Source: Nereocystis luetkeana (lineage: Eukaryota > Sar > Phaeophyceae > Laminariales > Laminariaceae). From it: a stretch of DNA of 64,000 bases. The stretch's first letter is position 1. Every line of letters starts with the position of its first letter. The position numbers and the translations under genes were made by a program. The notes under the pieces were generated by a model. The model searched no databases, was not told the DNA's origin, and saw only the letters and a list, made by a program, of their open reading frames with translations. The stretch spans positions 2,914,733-2,978,732 of the forward strand of contig JARUPZ010000018.1 in assembly GCA_031213475.1 (NCBI GenBank), in the 5' to 3' direction. Positions 33,054 through 47,100 of this stretch are shown here, piece after piece.

Positions 33054-35003
33054 GTATGAGCAGGCCGCGTCGAGTTTAGCACGCTAGCAGCAGCTGGTGG
33101 TTCGTGACCCCTTCAGCTGAAGCGTATGGTAGTGAGTGGCATAGCATATCAGTGGAGGCCAACTGTTAGCATCCTTGCAGTCAGCATTGTTGTCGTAACT
33201 TGCAACGTACTCGTATACCAGTAGGATAGGATAGCCAGGGATGCCCTATATGCGTAACGAGTACCGAATCAGAATTTCACCGTAGAGACGAGTTCGTACC
33301 AACGCACCACAGTACCAACACAGGCAGCACTGCTGCAGCACCAGCCGCAGACCAGCAGAACAAGCACAGCAGTAGCAGTATAAATCGTCAACCAATGTGC
33401 GGAACACTGGACACCCCACTCACAGCTCACAGGAAGCCTTGATAAATGAGTTACCGCGGTATTTCACCAGGCTCACCGCTTGAATACGAAGTAGGTTGCG
33501 TTCCGGCTGGCTGTTTATCTTACGTATACGTATGCATACCATATCATCGTACATGCCTGGTAATGTCAACATCAACAACATTTATTTGCGGATCCTCCTC
33601 TCCTGCATCAGAGCCTATGCCACCATGCCTGGTTCGATCCCTGTGTCCCGAACCTCTCGCTTTCGACAGTTCGAGTCGGAATGGTCCTCGGCCCCCCTGC
33701 TGCTCGCAGCGCCGGCGCTGATGGCCTGCTGCTGGGTCAACGACGCCGGAGTATTTCCACCACACACGGCATGGATGCTCGCCGGTGATGAATCGATCAA
33801 GCCCGGAGGGATTTCGGGTCGCATGGACGGCAGCACCTCCAGAGGAGGTGACACACGAAGCGCGTGTGAATATAGAATGAAGACGTGGTGACAAGCTCAA
33901 TTTGTGGGGCTATGTAGTGCCCTGCCCTTGGCGTTGTTGTCGCTACCATCACCGTTGTGGTGTGCCGCTACTGCCGGGACCGATTGCGCCGTGCTCCGGA
34001 CACAAGCCCAAGAGTAACATTCCAGGGTTTGGACAAGAGGATGGTCGTGATTTACGTGCGCGTGCTGGGTCTGATTGTGGGCGTCAACACGCGAAGACTG
34101 ATGAGCACGACGTCAGGGCATGGGGCCCCCCTTTTATTGCTGGAGGAGCGCAGCAGCACAGCTTGCCGAGAGCCGACGCAGCGGTCACAATTATTAGCCA
34201 CGACAGCATCGCTGTCTTCTACAACTGACTTTCGACACAGAATGTGGAAGAGTACATACAGTGAGCTGCGATTGTGGAGTTGGAGGGAGCTCGAGCTTTA
34301 ACTCCACCCATCAGCCAGAGGATTGAAACTAAACTAAAAAAAAAACACTGTGCGTACGTGCGTACCTGGTGGCAACAACGCAGGGAAGAGCAGGCGGAGG
34401 CGTTTTCGCGTATATACAGCCCTTGCGAAACTTGTCCGAGAAAACACAGCTACTACATGTACCCGAGGACGAGGCTGGCGATATCCCTGACATTGCCCCG
34501 CTGGACCCGCTGTCTGTGTCATCGAACGAGCGTTGTCGCAGTTCCGGTGCCAACCGCTGCTTACACCGCGGCGAAGCGCCGACTGCGCACCAACCAAAGA
34601 TCTCGCGGTTCCCTCACTCACTCCCTCCCTCTCGTTTCCTGTCGTCCTTAGTCGCAAGGGCACTTCCTTTCGCTTATGTTTGTTGGTTGTTGCGGTTGTT
34701 GCATACCTGGTACCTGGTATAAGGGTCGAAGCGTAAGGGTAGGTACTCAACCACAATCAGCACGTATGCATTTGTAGTCAACTTTGCAAACTCAGGGAAT
34801 CAATCGTCGGCCGTGTAAGTTCCTCCGAAAATATTGGGCAACGTACATACTCGAGTATATATACGTGCCATTGATCCACTCCCTGGTATGATAATGCCAG
34901 ATGGTCGTTGGGTTTTCGTGTTTCGCTGGATTGTAACCGTTGAGTCTCTTGCCAATGTATCACCTAATCTTTTTCCGTTGACTTTGATCGCCCGGTTCCC
35001 TTG
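33054..35003. other. Region between candidate presequence exon and first firm ADCK1-like exon
   Basis: Apart from the possible membrane-helix exon, only short open frames without recognisable domains are seen. ACCTGGTA motifs occur near 34366 and 34706. Confidence 0.5.
33918..34013 (+). CDS. Candidate exon: membrane helix (possibly of the ADCK1-like gene)
   Basis: After an AG, 32 codons read CPALGVVVATITVVVCRYCR then DRLRRAPDTSPR: a 14-16 residue hydrophobic helix followed by positive charges. ADCK1 family members have a hydrophobic segment between presequence and kinase. The donor (GTAACA) is weak and an alternative GTGCTC lies inside, so the exon is uncertain. Confidence 0.25.
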
Positions 35004-35156
35004 ATGCGCCTCCGGGCACACGAAAATAAAGTTCAAAGCGTGCTGGACGTGACGGCCCGGATGAAGGCGAGAGCGGAAGCAGCCGTCAGAGCGGGGCGTT
35101 TGGTCTGGACGGCCGTAGCCATCTCCGTCGACTACAAAGCCTTCGACGTCGTCAAG
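35004..35156 (+). CDS. ADCK1: ADCK1-like exon A: N-terminal RAGRLVWTAVAISVDY
   Basis: 51 codons from ATG to donor GTGTGT. RAGRLVWTAVAISVDYKAFD corresponds to the ADCK1 segment RVGRAV-TTAVISYDY. The ATG may be internal if the true start is an upstream presequence exon. Confidence 0.8.
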
Positions 35157-38100
35157 GTGTGTTGGGGACTTTGAGATTTTACCGGCAGCAGTCTGGCGGC
35201 AAAATTGAAGAGGAGCTAGCTGCGTTTCCAGGGGGGCTTTGTGCGCCCAGAGGGGCTCTGTGTCCGTACTTTTTGGCAAAGCCCGTCGATGAAGTGTGGG
35301 GTGATTTCCGTGTTTGAGGGAGTCTTCAATTTTCGCGTCTGAGGCGTTCTACGATAGGGGTTCACCTTAAAAATTCTGAGGCTCCTCACTTAAGGAGCAC
35401 CATACCTCACCCGAAAACTTACGTCAGCAAAAATCGAAATGACCCGTGGCGAATAATCCCATGGCCCAAGTCTACAAAAAGTCTTTTTCGAGATCAAGGT
35501 TGACATTCCGACGATTTGGGGTCGAGGAACCCCGTCTTTAACCCCTTTAGAACCGCAGTCCCGTTTTGGGGACAATTCACTCAAATTAGAAGTAATTTGT
35601 CCCCAAAACGGGACTGCGGTCCTAAAGGGGTTAAGAAACAAAATAGCGGAAATGTGCTTACCTCTATCGTAGAACGGGTCGTCTGGGGTTACCGCATTCA
35701 TGAAAGTGCTGCATCCTAAATGCTTCATCCTGTGCTCCTTTTGGGGTTTAGTGACGGTAAAAGTGGGTTTTGGGTTACCTTGAAGTTGCGTTTGCGCTTT
35801 TACGGAGCCTATAATCGTGCAGTTCCCGCTAGGGTTTTGCTCTGTGTACCGTCCTCGCGGAGCATCTCGCGGAGCATATATTACACACCATATCTGATGT
35901 GTGCCACCTGGTTTGCGCAGACCGCCGGCGGTGTATCACCTGAACGCCGGAGGAGCTTAGCCCTTGTCGCTCCTTTGGTCGCGCGGCTCACATCGTGCAG
36001 AGTTAGACCGCTCGGCAGTATTTTGAACGGCGTGCTTTGCAAACCTGCCGCGCGAGGTGGTAGGGACCCAACAACGAAGCAGCTTCAGTCCCTGCAATGC
36101 GCAATACCTGGTACGCATGTCCTCAGACGAACAGGCCCCGTACCGCTAATTCGCATTCGTAGAACTTGCAGCACTAATTGCAACCCATACGGTATGTTCT
36201 CAGAGGAAACAGACGGGTGCCTGCCAAATCGCAATCCCTATTATAAGACCTGCAGCACAAATTGCAACCCCGTACGATACAATCAACGAGCTGCAACCGG
36301 AGACTTCTACAATAGAGCTATCTTTTTTTGGGCCATACTGTCACTGGGACGGATAGGGCTTCTAGACCGAGTGAAGTACCCAACATCGTGCGTTTTTACA
36401 GTCAGGTTTCGTTGCAGATCTGTGCCATGCGATTGCTCGTCGAGTTAAGTGTGACCAAGCTTGTGAAGGACAGTTTTTGGGTGTCATTGGGATACAGAGC
36501 TCCACGAGTGAGGTGCGTCCCTGCCCTAGCGTGCGTCAGCCTACAGTAACGTACGGTTCGTGCTTCGCGCTCTCGGCTTCCGGCGGCACTCCCCCCACTA
36601 AAGAGTCGCTCTCCGCGGCATCACCACCGCCCCCCCGCCGTGCGCGCGCACGTGCCCGCGTCTCCCTTTCCGGCGAAACGCAACTGTGACGAAAAGTCAG
36701 CTCGTGTTGAAGCCCAAAACAACAATAACAACAACATCAACCTTCAAATTGGCGTGGTGATCTCTCTTGCACGAGGACGCGTTGCTTTCTCGCTTCTGTA
36801 GCGGTGGTATGCTTCTTTTAACGCTTGTTATGGCTGTCTTTTTCTTCTGCAGGGCTTCCGGAGGGCAACCGGCGGCGATATCAATCCCAAAACGGCCGAG
36901 TATGAAAAACTGCAGGAAGAGATGTGGAACGCCCAGGTGGGTGGGTGGAGGGAGGGTGGGTAGGTTGGCGGGTTGGTACCACGCTTGCGTGTGTCCCTGC
37001 GTGCCTTGATTGCCAGCGCATTTGCTCGTGTGTACCACTCTGGAGTCGAGTGTAAGGGAGCGTTTAGTTCTTCATATTCAAACTCCGACGGTCCTTCACA
37101 TTCCAGCCCAGACTGAGGGATCCTTGATATTGATATTCGTTTCGTCGGGGGGGGGCTGGCCATGTTTCGCGTCCCCCCCGTCTGAAAGCATGCTCACGGA
37201 TCCCTCTCACAGGTGGACGTATCCCTTTTGAAAAGGAGCAAAAACGCGTTCTACTCTAAGGCCAAGTTAAAAACTGTCTGCCCGCAAAACGCGGGGTGCA
37301 GCCGTAAAATGTTGTACTGGTAAGATTCATCGCCCCAGGGATAAAACGAATCGCGATCTCCTTTGCGATGGGACGTCGCTGTCCGTAGCCGCTTCGGAGT
37401 ACAGGTAGTCTTGACACGGCCGACTTGCACCGACCACGCACGACATAACCAAGAGCATGTTCCGGTGTTAAGTGTGGTGTAATGTCAGCCCTCTTGGAGA
37501 CTTCAGAAGGCAAAAATGGTTGATAAAAAAAAGTGACGGTTACATCAACCATTGTGGCCACTGCGTGATCGAAAGGGAGGACGATCCCGATTGGTGTCCG
37601 AGTTACAATGATTGATGCAAGGAATCGTACGGCACCGGCGAAAACTTGATCCTCCTACGTACGTACCCCGTACCGTTCGGGCACCCCTGCCGCTCGTACG
37701 TAGACGGCTGATAACACCAAAATTATCAACCATTCGTTGTGGTCGTTATCTCGGGGTCCCAGAGGGGTTGAGCGGGAGCGAAGCGCAAGGCGGCATCTCC
37801 GCATTCTTTTTTGTTTTGCCGGGTGAAGGGGCTCCGCACGATGCTGGGCTTGAAGATGGCCGAATGCAACACCGTGGGTCGGATCAAGTTTCCGTTCTCT
37901 CTCGCGCTGTGCACTGTGCGTGCGTGCGCCCGCGTGCATGCGTGTACCGTGGGGGGGGGGGGGGGGGGGGACTTTATCGTGCTCTGGTGGCCCGTTTTGT
38001 CTCGGTGCACTTTCGTTCTGTTTTGCTTTCTTGTCGTTTTTTGGTTCGTGCGTTTGCGTTTGCGTCTGCGTTTGCCTCGCTTTTCATCTTTCTTGTCGTT

Positions 38101-41100
38101 TTTTGGTTCGTGCGTTTGCGTTTGCGTGTGCGTTTGCTTCGCTTTTCATTGCGTTGACTTTTCGTTCAAATTATTGTTTTTTTTTTTTTCGTTGTCCCCG
38201 GCGTGTATAGGAGGAGCAGAAGAGAAGCGGCGAGGAGGCGGAGACTCTGACTGATCCCCTGGTGAGGCCGACCACTACAGTATCAATAGCGGGGCAGACT
38301 CGCGCGAGAGGGACAGGAGAAAAGCGGAAGAAGGGGCGGGGGGGGGGGGGGGGCAGAGGATCAGCTCCTAATTTTTCACCGAGATTCCCTCGCTTGAGAG
38401 GCGCTGTGCCACACCCAACCAGCGGCTCTGAGAAAAGCTGTGAGCTAGATAGAAGCGCCAACACACAGTCCCATGGGCCGGACATCTATCTAGCCTGCAC
38501 CATACAGAGCGTTTGAGTTTCGCACAGAGGGGTGCGACCGCTTTTCATTCAGCGCATCGGCAAGGGCGCTGCTTTAGCTGAAAATCGAGCATGATATTTT
38601 CGAGAAAAGGGCTCTCTTTCTGTCTCTCGACCAGATATTTTTCCGAAAACGGCTTTGCTGTTGGGTGTTGGCAACCTTAACCTTCCGGTTTTCTGTAAAT
38701 ATCGAGCACCGATAAAACGATCTCACGGCATCCCCTGTTGCGGAGTCAACGCTTTTTTTACGGTAGACAGTGAAAAACAACCTCAGTTTCAAACATTCAT
38801 TGGGTATGTACTGGTACGTACGTACTGCGGATCCTCGGTTCCGATGGTTGTTTTGATGCAATGGTTGATGAGCCCCGTCGGCGAGAAATTATTTCGGCTC
38901 GAAAAGTACAAGCCCAGCACCTGCCGTGCCGCGACTCGCTGAGGTAAGGGCACGCTGAAGGCCAGGAGCTTCACAGGTGCGTAGACGCGGTAAGTTGAGA
39001 GCAACTGGTCGCGAAGAAATCGATTGGAACCATTTTAGTTGGGTTTTCTTCTAGTCTGTTTCCTATTTATTAAGGAAACCCAACCCATGGAATCTCCGCC
39101 AAGAGTTATGACCCAACCAAATATTATTTAGGTCGGAAGCGGCGTTTCGGCCATCTTTTTTGCTATTGATGATTGGGTTGGGATACAACTCTTGGGAAGG
39201 GTCCATGGGTTGGGTTCATTTTTATACAGGAAACAACACCACAAGAAATCCAACCAAAATGGTTTCATCAAGTTTTTCGCAGACGCCCTGGTGACTCGCA
39301 TAGAGATGAACACTCTTTGTGTGTTTCCTGGTGCTAGTTGGTTTAGGTCAAACCCAGCGAGTGGGGAAGTTGATCAGGTACAAAGCGTGCGCCGCGGAGG
39401 GCGTCGTCTTTTGGGGTCGAACAATAGAAACCATCGTATTCGTATCTACGGAATCGAAACTGAAAAACGATATTTCGAGGTGAAGTAGGTGGCTTCCGGA
39501 CACGCCAGTGCCCCACCGTGCCAGCGCGTGTCGGGTAAACATAGTGTAGACAGCGGTGAGTGTACCCTGAAGTGTTCACATGCCGTGGCACACGAAAGGG
39601 GGCGCATGTGAGCCGGCACAGGTCGTCGGCACACTCGCCCCAGCACACAAACGTACTACAAAAAAAAAAAAGAGTAGGGATGATGCTTTACCCCCGGAAC
39701 GGCACCCGAGAGGCAACGGCAACGGAACGGGACATCGCGAAAACACTCCACTACCTCCATATTTGCGCGCTTCGTCGCCATACACCGGCAATAATATGGG
39801 GGGGGGGGGGGGTTAGGAAGATTTGGCTTGTGAAAATGACGTTGCTTGCGGCCTCACTCCGTCACTCGCTTGTCGGCGCGCTGGCCAACCTACCCCGCCA
39901 TGGCCCGTCCCATACCTGATCGTCGGACCAACCGGAGAGGGATCTCGCCTGCAAGCAGCTGTGACGCGTTCAACACCCGACCGCGTACGTACAATACCTA
40001 CAATCCATTCCTGTCCGTAAGCGAAACAATCTTTGAATATAGCAGAGCGCCCGGCCTTCTACATTTCTAGTGCAGCGCCCCCCTTCCCCCCCGTCCCTCC
40101 TCCCCTCCTTCCCCACCCATGAATTAAGGCTCATGAAGATGTACCAGGTACCAGGTAAATACGAGTCCCTCCCTGCCCCCCCCCTCGCCCCCACCCACAC
40201 CCACCCACCCACCCACCCGCGGGCCACCAAAAACAAATTGGTCAGGAGCAAGCCTTGGCCCGTGCGCGCAGCAAGTCGTGGCACGCTGCGGTTGCGGTCG
40301 CGGCGAAGAAAATCGCGGAGGCAGAGGCGGCGGGGCTCCGTGCCCCCATGTCGGACTTGCACCGGCGATCGGCGGAGCGCCTGAGAGAGTTGTGCGCTCG
40401 CAACGCAGGCGTTTACGTGAAGCTCGGGCAGCACCTGGCGCAGCTGGACTTTGTGCTTCCCCCCGAGTTCATCGACGTGTTGAGGTGCATGTTAGATCAG
40501 GTGGGGAAACGGGTAACACCGTCGGGTCGTGGGGCTGTGACGGAGGGGGGGGAGGGAGTGTACTCGATAGGAGAGATGTACTCGATCTCATGCATGGCCG
40601 TAGTCGTATGACCATAGACCCTCGCATCCCTACAATGCCGGGACGGAGCATGTCGGGTTTTCACCGACCAGGCAGACATTGCTTGCACCAAGCGCGAAGC
40701 GCCGTGAGGTGTCTGGCGAGTCGCAGGAAGGGTGAGCTGCATCCTCTACTAAGAACCGCTTATGAAGCGGACTTGCATATGGACGACAGCTTCAATGAGT
40801 TGCTTTAATTTCCAGTGTAGACAATTCCAGAGACTGCAATGGGAGTACTATGTAACTGCCTCTTGGGTGCCTTACCTTGAACGCTACGTGATAAGACCAT
40901 TCCCACTTGTGCGGAGTAAAGGTTCTTCACCTCGCACAAATGATCTAACTCGATAACCAGCTGTGGGCGACCGCCAAGAAAAAAAAAAACGGTACCCTGG
41001 TTGTCTATCTCACGTAATGAACGGCATGTTTTACAGTGTCGCTGCCAATCGACACCAACCCAACCTATATTAAAATAGTGAGGGGGGCGGGAAGGAGGGT

Positions 41101-44100
41101 GGGGGCAGGTGGGGGCTTTGGGCATGTAAGAGCGCGGAGGGGGGGGTCGGGGGCGAGTGCACGGGGCAAGGAGCAAGATATGGGCGAGAAAGGAATCCGA
41201 TGTGCAACTAAATAGTCTGGGGAGGTGTCCTTCCATGAGACCGTGCTCTTGCGTAGCATCAAGAACCCCCCCCCCCCCCCCCCCCGAACGCCGTCGTTTT
41301 TGGCTTCGCCGCCGATTTTTTTCGCGGAAGGGGCGGAGTGAGCATTCTTTCGTTTGCGCCCACAAATTGATCGATCGCGCCATCGCGGTTTGCACCCTTT
41401 TCCGCCCCGTCTCATCTATTCACCCCGGCGTGTTCGGTTTTATGATCCCCACGGCGTGTTCGTTCCCGGAATCAGGCGCCCCAAACTCCCATCGACGGCG
41501 TACGAGAGGTCATATGGGAAGAGCTGGGCGAGTACCCGGAGACCCTCTGGCGAAGCTTCGACCCGCTGCCAATCGCCTCGGCCTCGCTGGCCCAAGTGCA
41601 CCGTGCCGTGGGGTGGGATGGCGAACAACTGGCTATCAAGGTGAGGGGTGGGGGGGGGGGGGGGGAGTACTCATGTCATACATGGCGGTAGTCGTATGAC
41701 CATAGACCCTCGCATCCCTACAGTGCCTGGGCAGGAGGGGGGGGGGGGTGTACTCATTGCTCACGCGTGGTCGTGGTCGTATGGCCATAGACCATCGGCA
41801 TCCCTGTAATGCCGGGACGGAGCAAGCCAGCGGGTGGGGGGGGAAGAGGGGGTTAGCGGCGGATTAGGGGGGGCGAGGGAATCGTTCGGTCGCACCGTGC
41901 GCGCCTACGTGCGTAACGGCTCTGGCCGTCCTGCGCTGTCCGCCTACGCGCGCGGCGGTTGCTGCAGGGATTGCTATCGAGATTTTCTGTTCATGTTAAT
42001 AGGCGTGCGTGTAACAGAGGGGACCGGCCACCTCTTCGAATCAGTTACCTTTTCCTGCTTTTTTTGGTGCAACATAGTTCTAGAGGACACGCTGTCGTAA
42101 ACAATGCCAGCCATCACCGAGCCCATGGGAATGGGCGGCACAGGAGCTCAGCGGCCGCATAGCCGGTGTTGCACCCGCGGCATTCTTCGTTCTGTTGTCG
42201 GCCCACGAGATGCTGCTGGTAGCCCCACAAACAGCTGCAGCTGTGTCGGAGGTGATACGGCCCTCCGGTCTCCTGCGCGCTTGCAAACCCGCGAAATACA
42301 GGTTCAGCACCAGGGTCTCCGAGAGACGTCGACGGGGGACGTCGACGCTGTGAGCCTTGTCGTCAGCGCCGTGGACTCCCTGTTCCCCAAGTTTTCGTAC
42401 AAGTGGCTCGCGGACGAGGTGGAGAAAAACCTCCCCAACGAGCTGAATTTTCTGCACGAGGCTAGCAACAGTCGCAAGTGAGAGAGCCATTGAGGGCGGC
42501 CCGCGCGTCACCGAGTCCGCCTTGTCTGCGGTGTCTGCCTGGTCGGTGAAAACCCGACATGCTCCGTCCCGGCATTGTAGGGATGCGAGGGTCTGTGGTC
42601 ATACGGCTACGGCCATGCATGAGATCGAGTACATCTCTCCTATCGAGTACACCCCCCCCCCCCCCCTCTCCTTCACCACCACCCACCCTTACATCACCCT
42701 CGACTCCCGCGTTGGTGTGTGGCCTGAGAGCAACACGTGTCGTTAAGGGTTGCATTTACGTGAGCCGAACAATCGAAGCGGTTGCCCCGCTGGTGCAGTG
42801 GCACGGACTGATTGACCTCGCATGTAGCGTCGAACAGCGCATACGGATAGCCGCGGCGAAAATGTCCCCGCTGCTCCGAGGGACTCAGGGAGGCTTCGCA
42901 ACGGGGGTGGGCGCACTCGAGCGACAGACTGACCGTCAAAAAGCGAGCGCGATCTATTTTTTCAAGGTTCGCACACTGCCACTCACAACGCCCGCTCTGT
43001 TTAAAAGTCCGCATCGTTGCTGTCTATACGAGATGGATGTGGTCGGACTCGCTTAGGACCTGTTTCGCTGACGCCCGCACCGGATCGATGGTGCTTTCGT
43101 TCTTGTGTCCGTGTGCTCTATATGTGTTTGTATTCGTGACTCCCATCTCACGGTCGGGGTTGCATTTTTTGCCTTCTGAGGCCATATATTCTGGCCGGTT
43201 TAAGCTGCTCAAGTGAGCAACTACCCAATGCCACTGGGATATTTTTATTTTCACTACTGTAGTATCGTTGTGGTAAAAACTAGCGCATGGAAAGCTTCCG
43301 TCGGGTGGCGCAAACTTTTCTTTGGAAGTCATGTGCCGGGTGAGATATCGAGCTGTCCGCAAGTGAGAGGCACCACCACCTCCTATAAGGCACCACCCAC
43401 CCCTAATATATTGAGCTAGCTCAGCAAAATAAGCCGCCACCCCTGCTAGGCACCGCCTCTATAAGGCACCACCCAGGTACGGCACTACCCCTACCGTGGC
43501 ATTGCTCTCGTGCTGTACGTTCCAGGTGTGCGGCGATGTTCGAGGGACGCGATGATATCTGCGTGCCCCCAGTGGTGACGGAGCAGACGACGGAAAGGGT
43601 GCTGACCATGCGCTTCGAGCCGGTGAGATGTCGACGGCATTTGTTCGACTTGCGCCTTCTACAGTAGTATCGACGCGTGTAACCGTAGCCCTGCTGCGCT
43701 GTCGCTGCGCTGTCGCTGCGCTGTCGCTGTGCCGTGGCGTGCTGTGCTGTGCTGTGCTGTGCTGTGCTGTGCTGTGCTGTGCTGTGCTGTGCTGTGCTGT
43801 GCTGTGCTGTGCTGCGCTGCGCTGTGCTGCCTGTCGATGAAGATGACGATAGACAAGGAATGGGGGCGCTAGACGAAACACCCGATACAACGGTGTGGAA
43901 GTGCGTGGAACGAACAGAGAAGCTTGAGAAGGAGGGGTAGTCACGACTGAATATTTGCGTTCTTAACGCCGGAAAGCGATGCCCGCGTGCATCCTCCCGT
44001 CACCCAAAGTCCCCCAAGTTGACGCCGTGTCCCCTGAATACTACGTGTGTCATCACCGCGTTTGAATCGGGCGACTTTTGTAGTGGCAATAGACACCGGA

Positions 44101-47100
44101 AGCGTATGCGTGTAGTTCGACGAAGGAACGAGCCTTCGCGAGCAGAACCGTTCGCGATCACCGCAAGCTGAACGTACGACACACGAGCTGACTCGAAGAC
44201 GTGAACAAAAAAATGTTTTTGGTCGCATACGCGCCGTTTTTTGTTGTTTCTCGTCATCGCTCGCGCGCGCACACGAAGGGGTTGAGGGCGACGGACGTCG
44301 AAGGCATGCGCGCCCTGGGGGTGAGCCTACCGAGGGTCGCAGCCCTCATCAGCGAGGCGTTCTGCGAGCAGGTATGCCGACCCCGGGGTGATCGATCGAT
44401 GCCCTCGAGAATTTGAGAGAGCGATGGTTTTCCCGCCCCCGGATGCCGGCTTGGCCGGTTCCCCGTGACACACTATTACGGGGGACCATAGTTAATAGGA
44501 CCTATGGTATACACAAAAACCTATATATTTGCCTATTTTTACTCACAATATTTGTTCCTGTTAACGATGGTCCCCCGTAACAGTACCCCGTGATACACTA
44601 TTACGGGGAACCATAGTTAATAGGACCTATGGTATACATCAAACCCTACATATTTAACCATTTTTACTGACATTATTTGGTCCTATTAACTACGGTCCCC
44701 CGTAATAGTATGTTCGCCCCGTAGTCGCATCTCAGATTAGGGGTGACAAAGCAGGTTCTCCCCCCCCCCCCCCCCCCCCTCCCCACTATATACTGGTACT
44801 CAGTACCTGGTATTCCGGTGTTTTTGTTCCTTGTGCCCCGAAGTATATCGGCCAGGTACGCGTTAGACGATAATACACAAGTTTTTGCAGTATTTTTCTC
44901 TACGATGCCGTGATAGCGTGTAAGAGAGAGACGCGATCGTACGTGCTTTTTAGCTTGGGTTGTGTGCCGTGTGCCGTTGTGGTTGTCTTAGATTCTTCCA
45001 TCGGGGGGCGGGGGGGGGGGGGGACGTGTATTACCATTCGTGCTTCTACTGGTGTTCTCCTGGGCGGTCCTGACGTGAACGACACATCTCGAGGGGGAAT
45101 TAAGACAGCACCCCGAGGCTATAAATGTAAAAAAATCGACGTATACTCTTCGGTAGGGGGGACCCCTGCAATTTTATCTTTGCTCCCCCCTCGCTTGATG
45201 AGCTTCACTCTATCTCTCACCCTAAAGCTGTGTGTCTTTTTGTTTAAATGCACACTTAATTTTGCCCCACGAACAACCAATCCGGTGACCTAGGCTAGCT
45301 AAGTCTGTAGCGATAGCTACGATTGCAACAAAAACAAACGATGAGGCATGCCTCATCGGGTAGTAGTTCTCCCCTCCGTTTAGACAGCTCCGTCAGTCCG
45401 AAATATTTTGCCTCGCAAGGCAAAAAGTGTTGGATTTAACACCCCTGTCGTAGAACGCGTCGAGCGTTTTTTTTATAGCCTCAGAAAGGGGGGATGGATG
45501 CTGTATACGACGGCGCAGCCCTGCGCGCCGAAAAAGCACACCCCTTCGATGATAAGAGATCCTGGCTAAATATCTCCGACGGAGCGATAAAAATAAATAA
45601 ATTTTAAAAAAAAGCCGCAAAACAGACCCGGTGCGACGGCAGAGGTACACTGCTGTAGCTCCGTAAAATTATGAGGTCCCTCCTGACCCGAGGAGGTATC
45701 TTCCTATCTTCTATATACCTCACCCGGAAAAAAAAAAAGTGACGGAACGTTCGTGCGACCAAGAAGAACAAGCCCCCAACGCATGGCCCCCTAGGTATAC
45801 AGCGGAATCTATTGTACTTGAAATGTTGGCGGGGCTCCAACATTACTAGGCGGTTCCTCACTTCAGGAGCCCCCCCCACCCCCCCCCCCCGTCAGTCAGG
45901 GAATGTTTTTGGCCAAGACCATTGTTCGTCCGTTGTAACAGCACGCGTCCACCCCTCGCTTGTTCCCGTTAAGGGGGCTGCTCCAATAGTATTCGGTACG
46001 AGCCGGTCCAGCCATAAAAAAAAACGATTTTTAGTCGATCGGCATTTTTACACTTGTTCGACCGTCTTGAAACCCCAACCTTGGCCGCGACATGGTTTCC
46101 TCAGTCCCGCAGCGCGTTTGCACCAGTTAAAATTGTTGGGAGTCCGAGATGCTCTCGTCGACAAATGTCATATCGAATAAATACCGTCACGTACGACGAT
46201 GTCTCGTTACTACGGTCTTATGTACGAAACCCAAAACACCCTCTGTACTGCGGATGACGCTGATTCTCGTTGTGAACATTCCTTAAGGCGCGGCGAAACG
46301 AACGATATCCTCCCCGTCGCATGATTCGTTGTCTATCAAGATATACGAGGTGCATATGATCCGCCATGCAAAGCTTGGATACTACGATGGGCGACCCAAA
46401 AATCCTGATTTTCCAGCTCAATTTGTCGTTTTTTGTCTGATGGTCTCACACGTGATTCACATTCGTCTTGTCTTAACCCCTTTAGAACCGCAGTCCCGTT
46501 TAAGGGAAAAACTACTTGAAATTTGAGCGGTTTGTCCCCAAAACGGGACTGCGGTTCTAAAAGGGTTAACGTTGCCTGGGGCTCCATTTGTTTCGACGTT
46601 TTTCCCCGATTTTTTTTCGTCAAAGCGTCGACTGGGTTTTTCTCGAAACGGCCATACATTTCCTCTCGCTGAACAAACAGAATGGAGCCCCAGGAAATCG
46701 TTTCGTTTGGTTCTGATGAAGCTCCACGCAGACTTTCAGATCCAGTCTCGCAAAAACCTGAGCCGGGAAAACGCCGGCGAGCACCGCCTGGTGAATACAG
46801 CTGGACCAGCCCGTAGTTCCTCAGTTCAGGACCCCCCCCCCCCCCCCGTCCGCCGGGAAGTTATTTTGGCCAAAATGTTATAGCAGCACGCGTCACGACC
46901 CCTTCCTTCCCTTGACTTTCTCGAACCGTCGGCAGATGTTCCGCCATGGAAGCGTGCACTGCGACCCCCACGGTGCGAACGTGCTCGTCCGGCCTCACCC
47001 CAGCGCAAAGAAGGGATCCGGACGGCCGCAGCTAGTTCTCTTGGATCACGGGCTCTACCGAGAGCTGACGGAACAGTTCAGAGTGGACCACTGCAGGCTG

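Larger units (their letters stand above)
44372..46935 (+). other. ADCK1: ADCK1-like intron H (2.6 kb)
   Basis: It contains two tandem family A MITEs (44474-44707), C and G runs, and a family B copy (46473-46569). No gene is seen. Confidence 0.7.

Noticed and set aside
35720..36448. 242-codon plus-strand open frame in ADCK1-like intron A
   Set aside because: It spans an imperfect tandem duplication (RRTCSTNCNP / KTCSTNCNP) and lies between two in-phase exons of a known gene.
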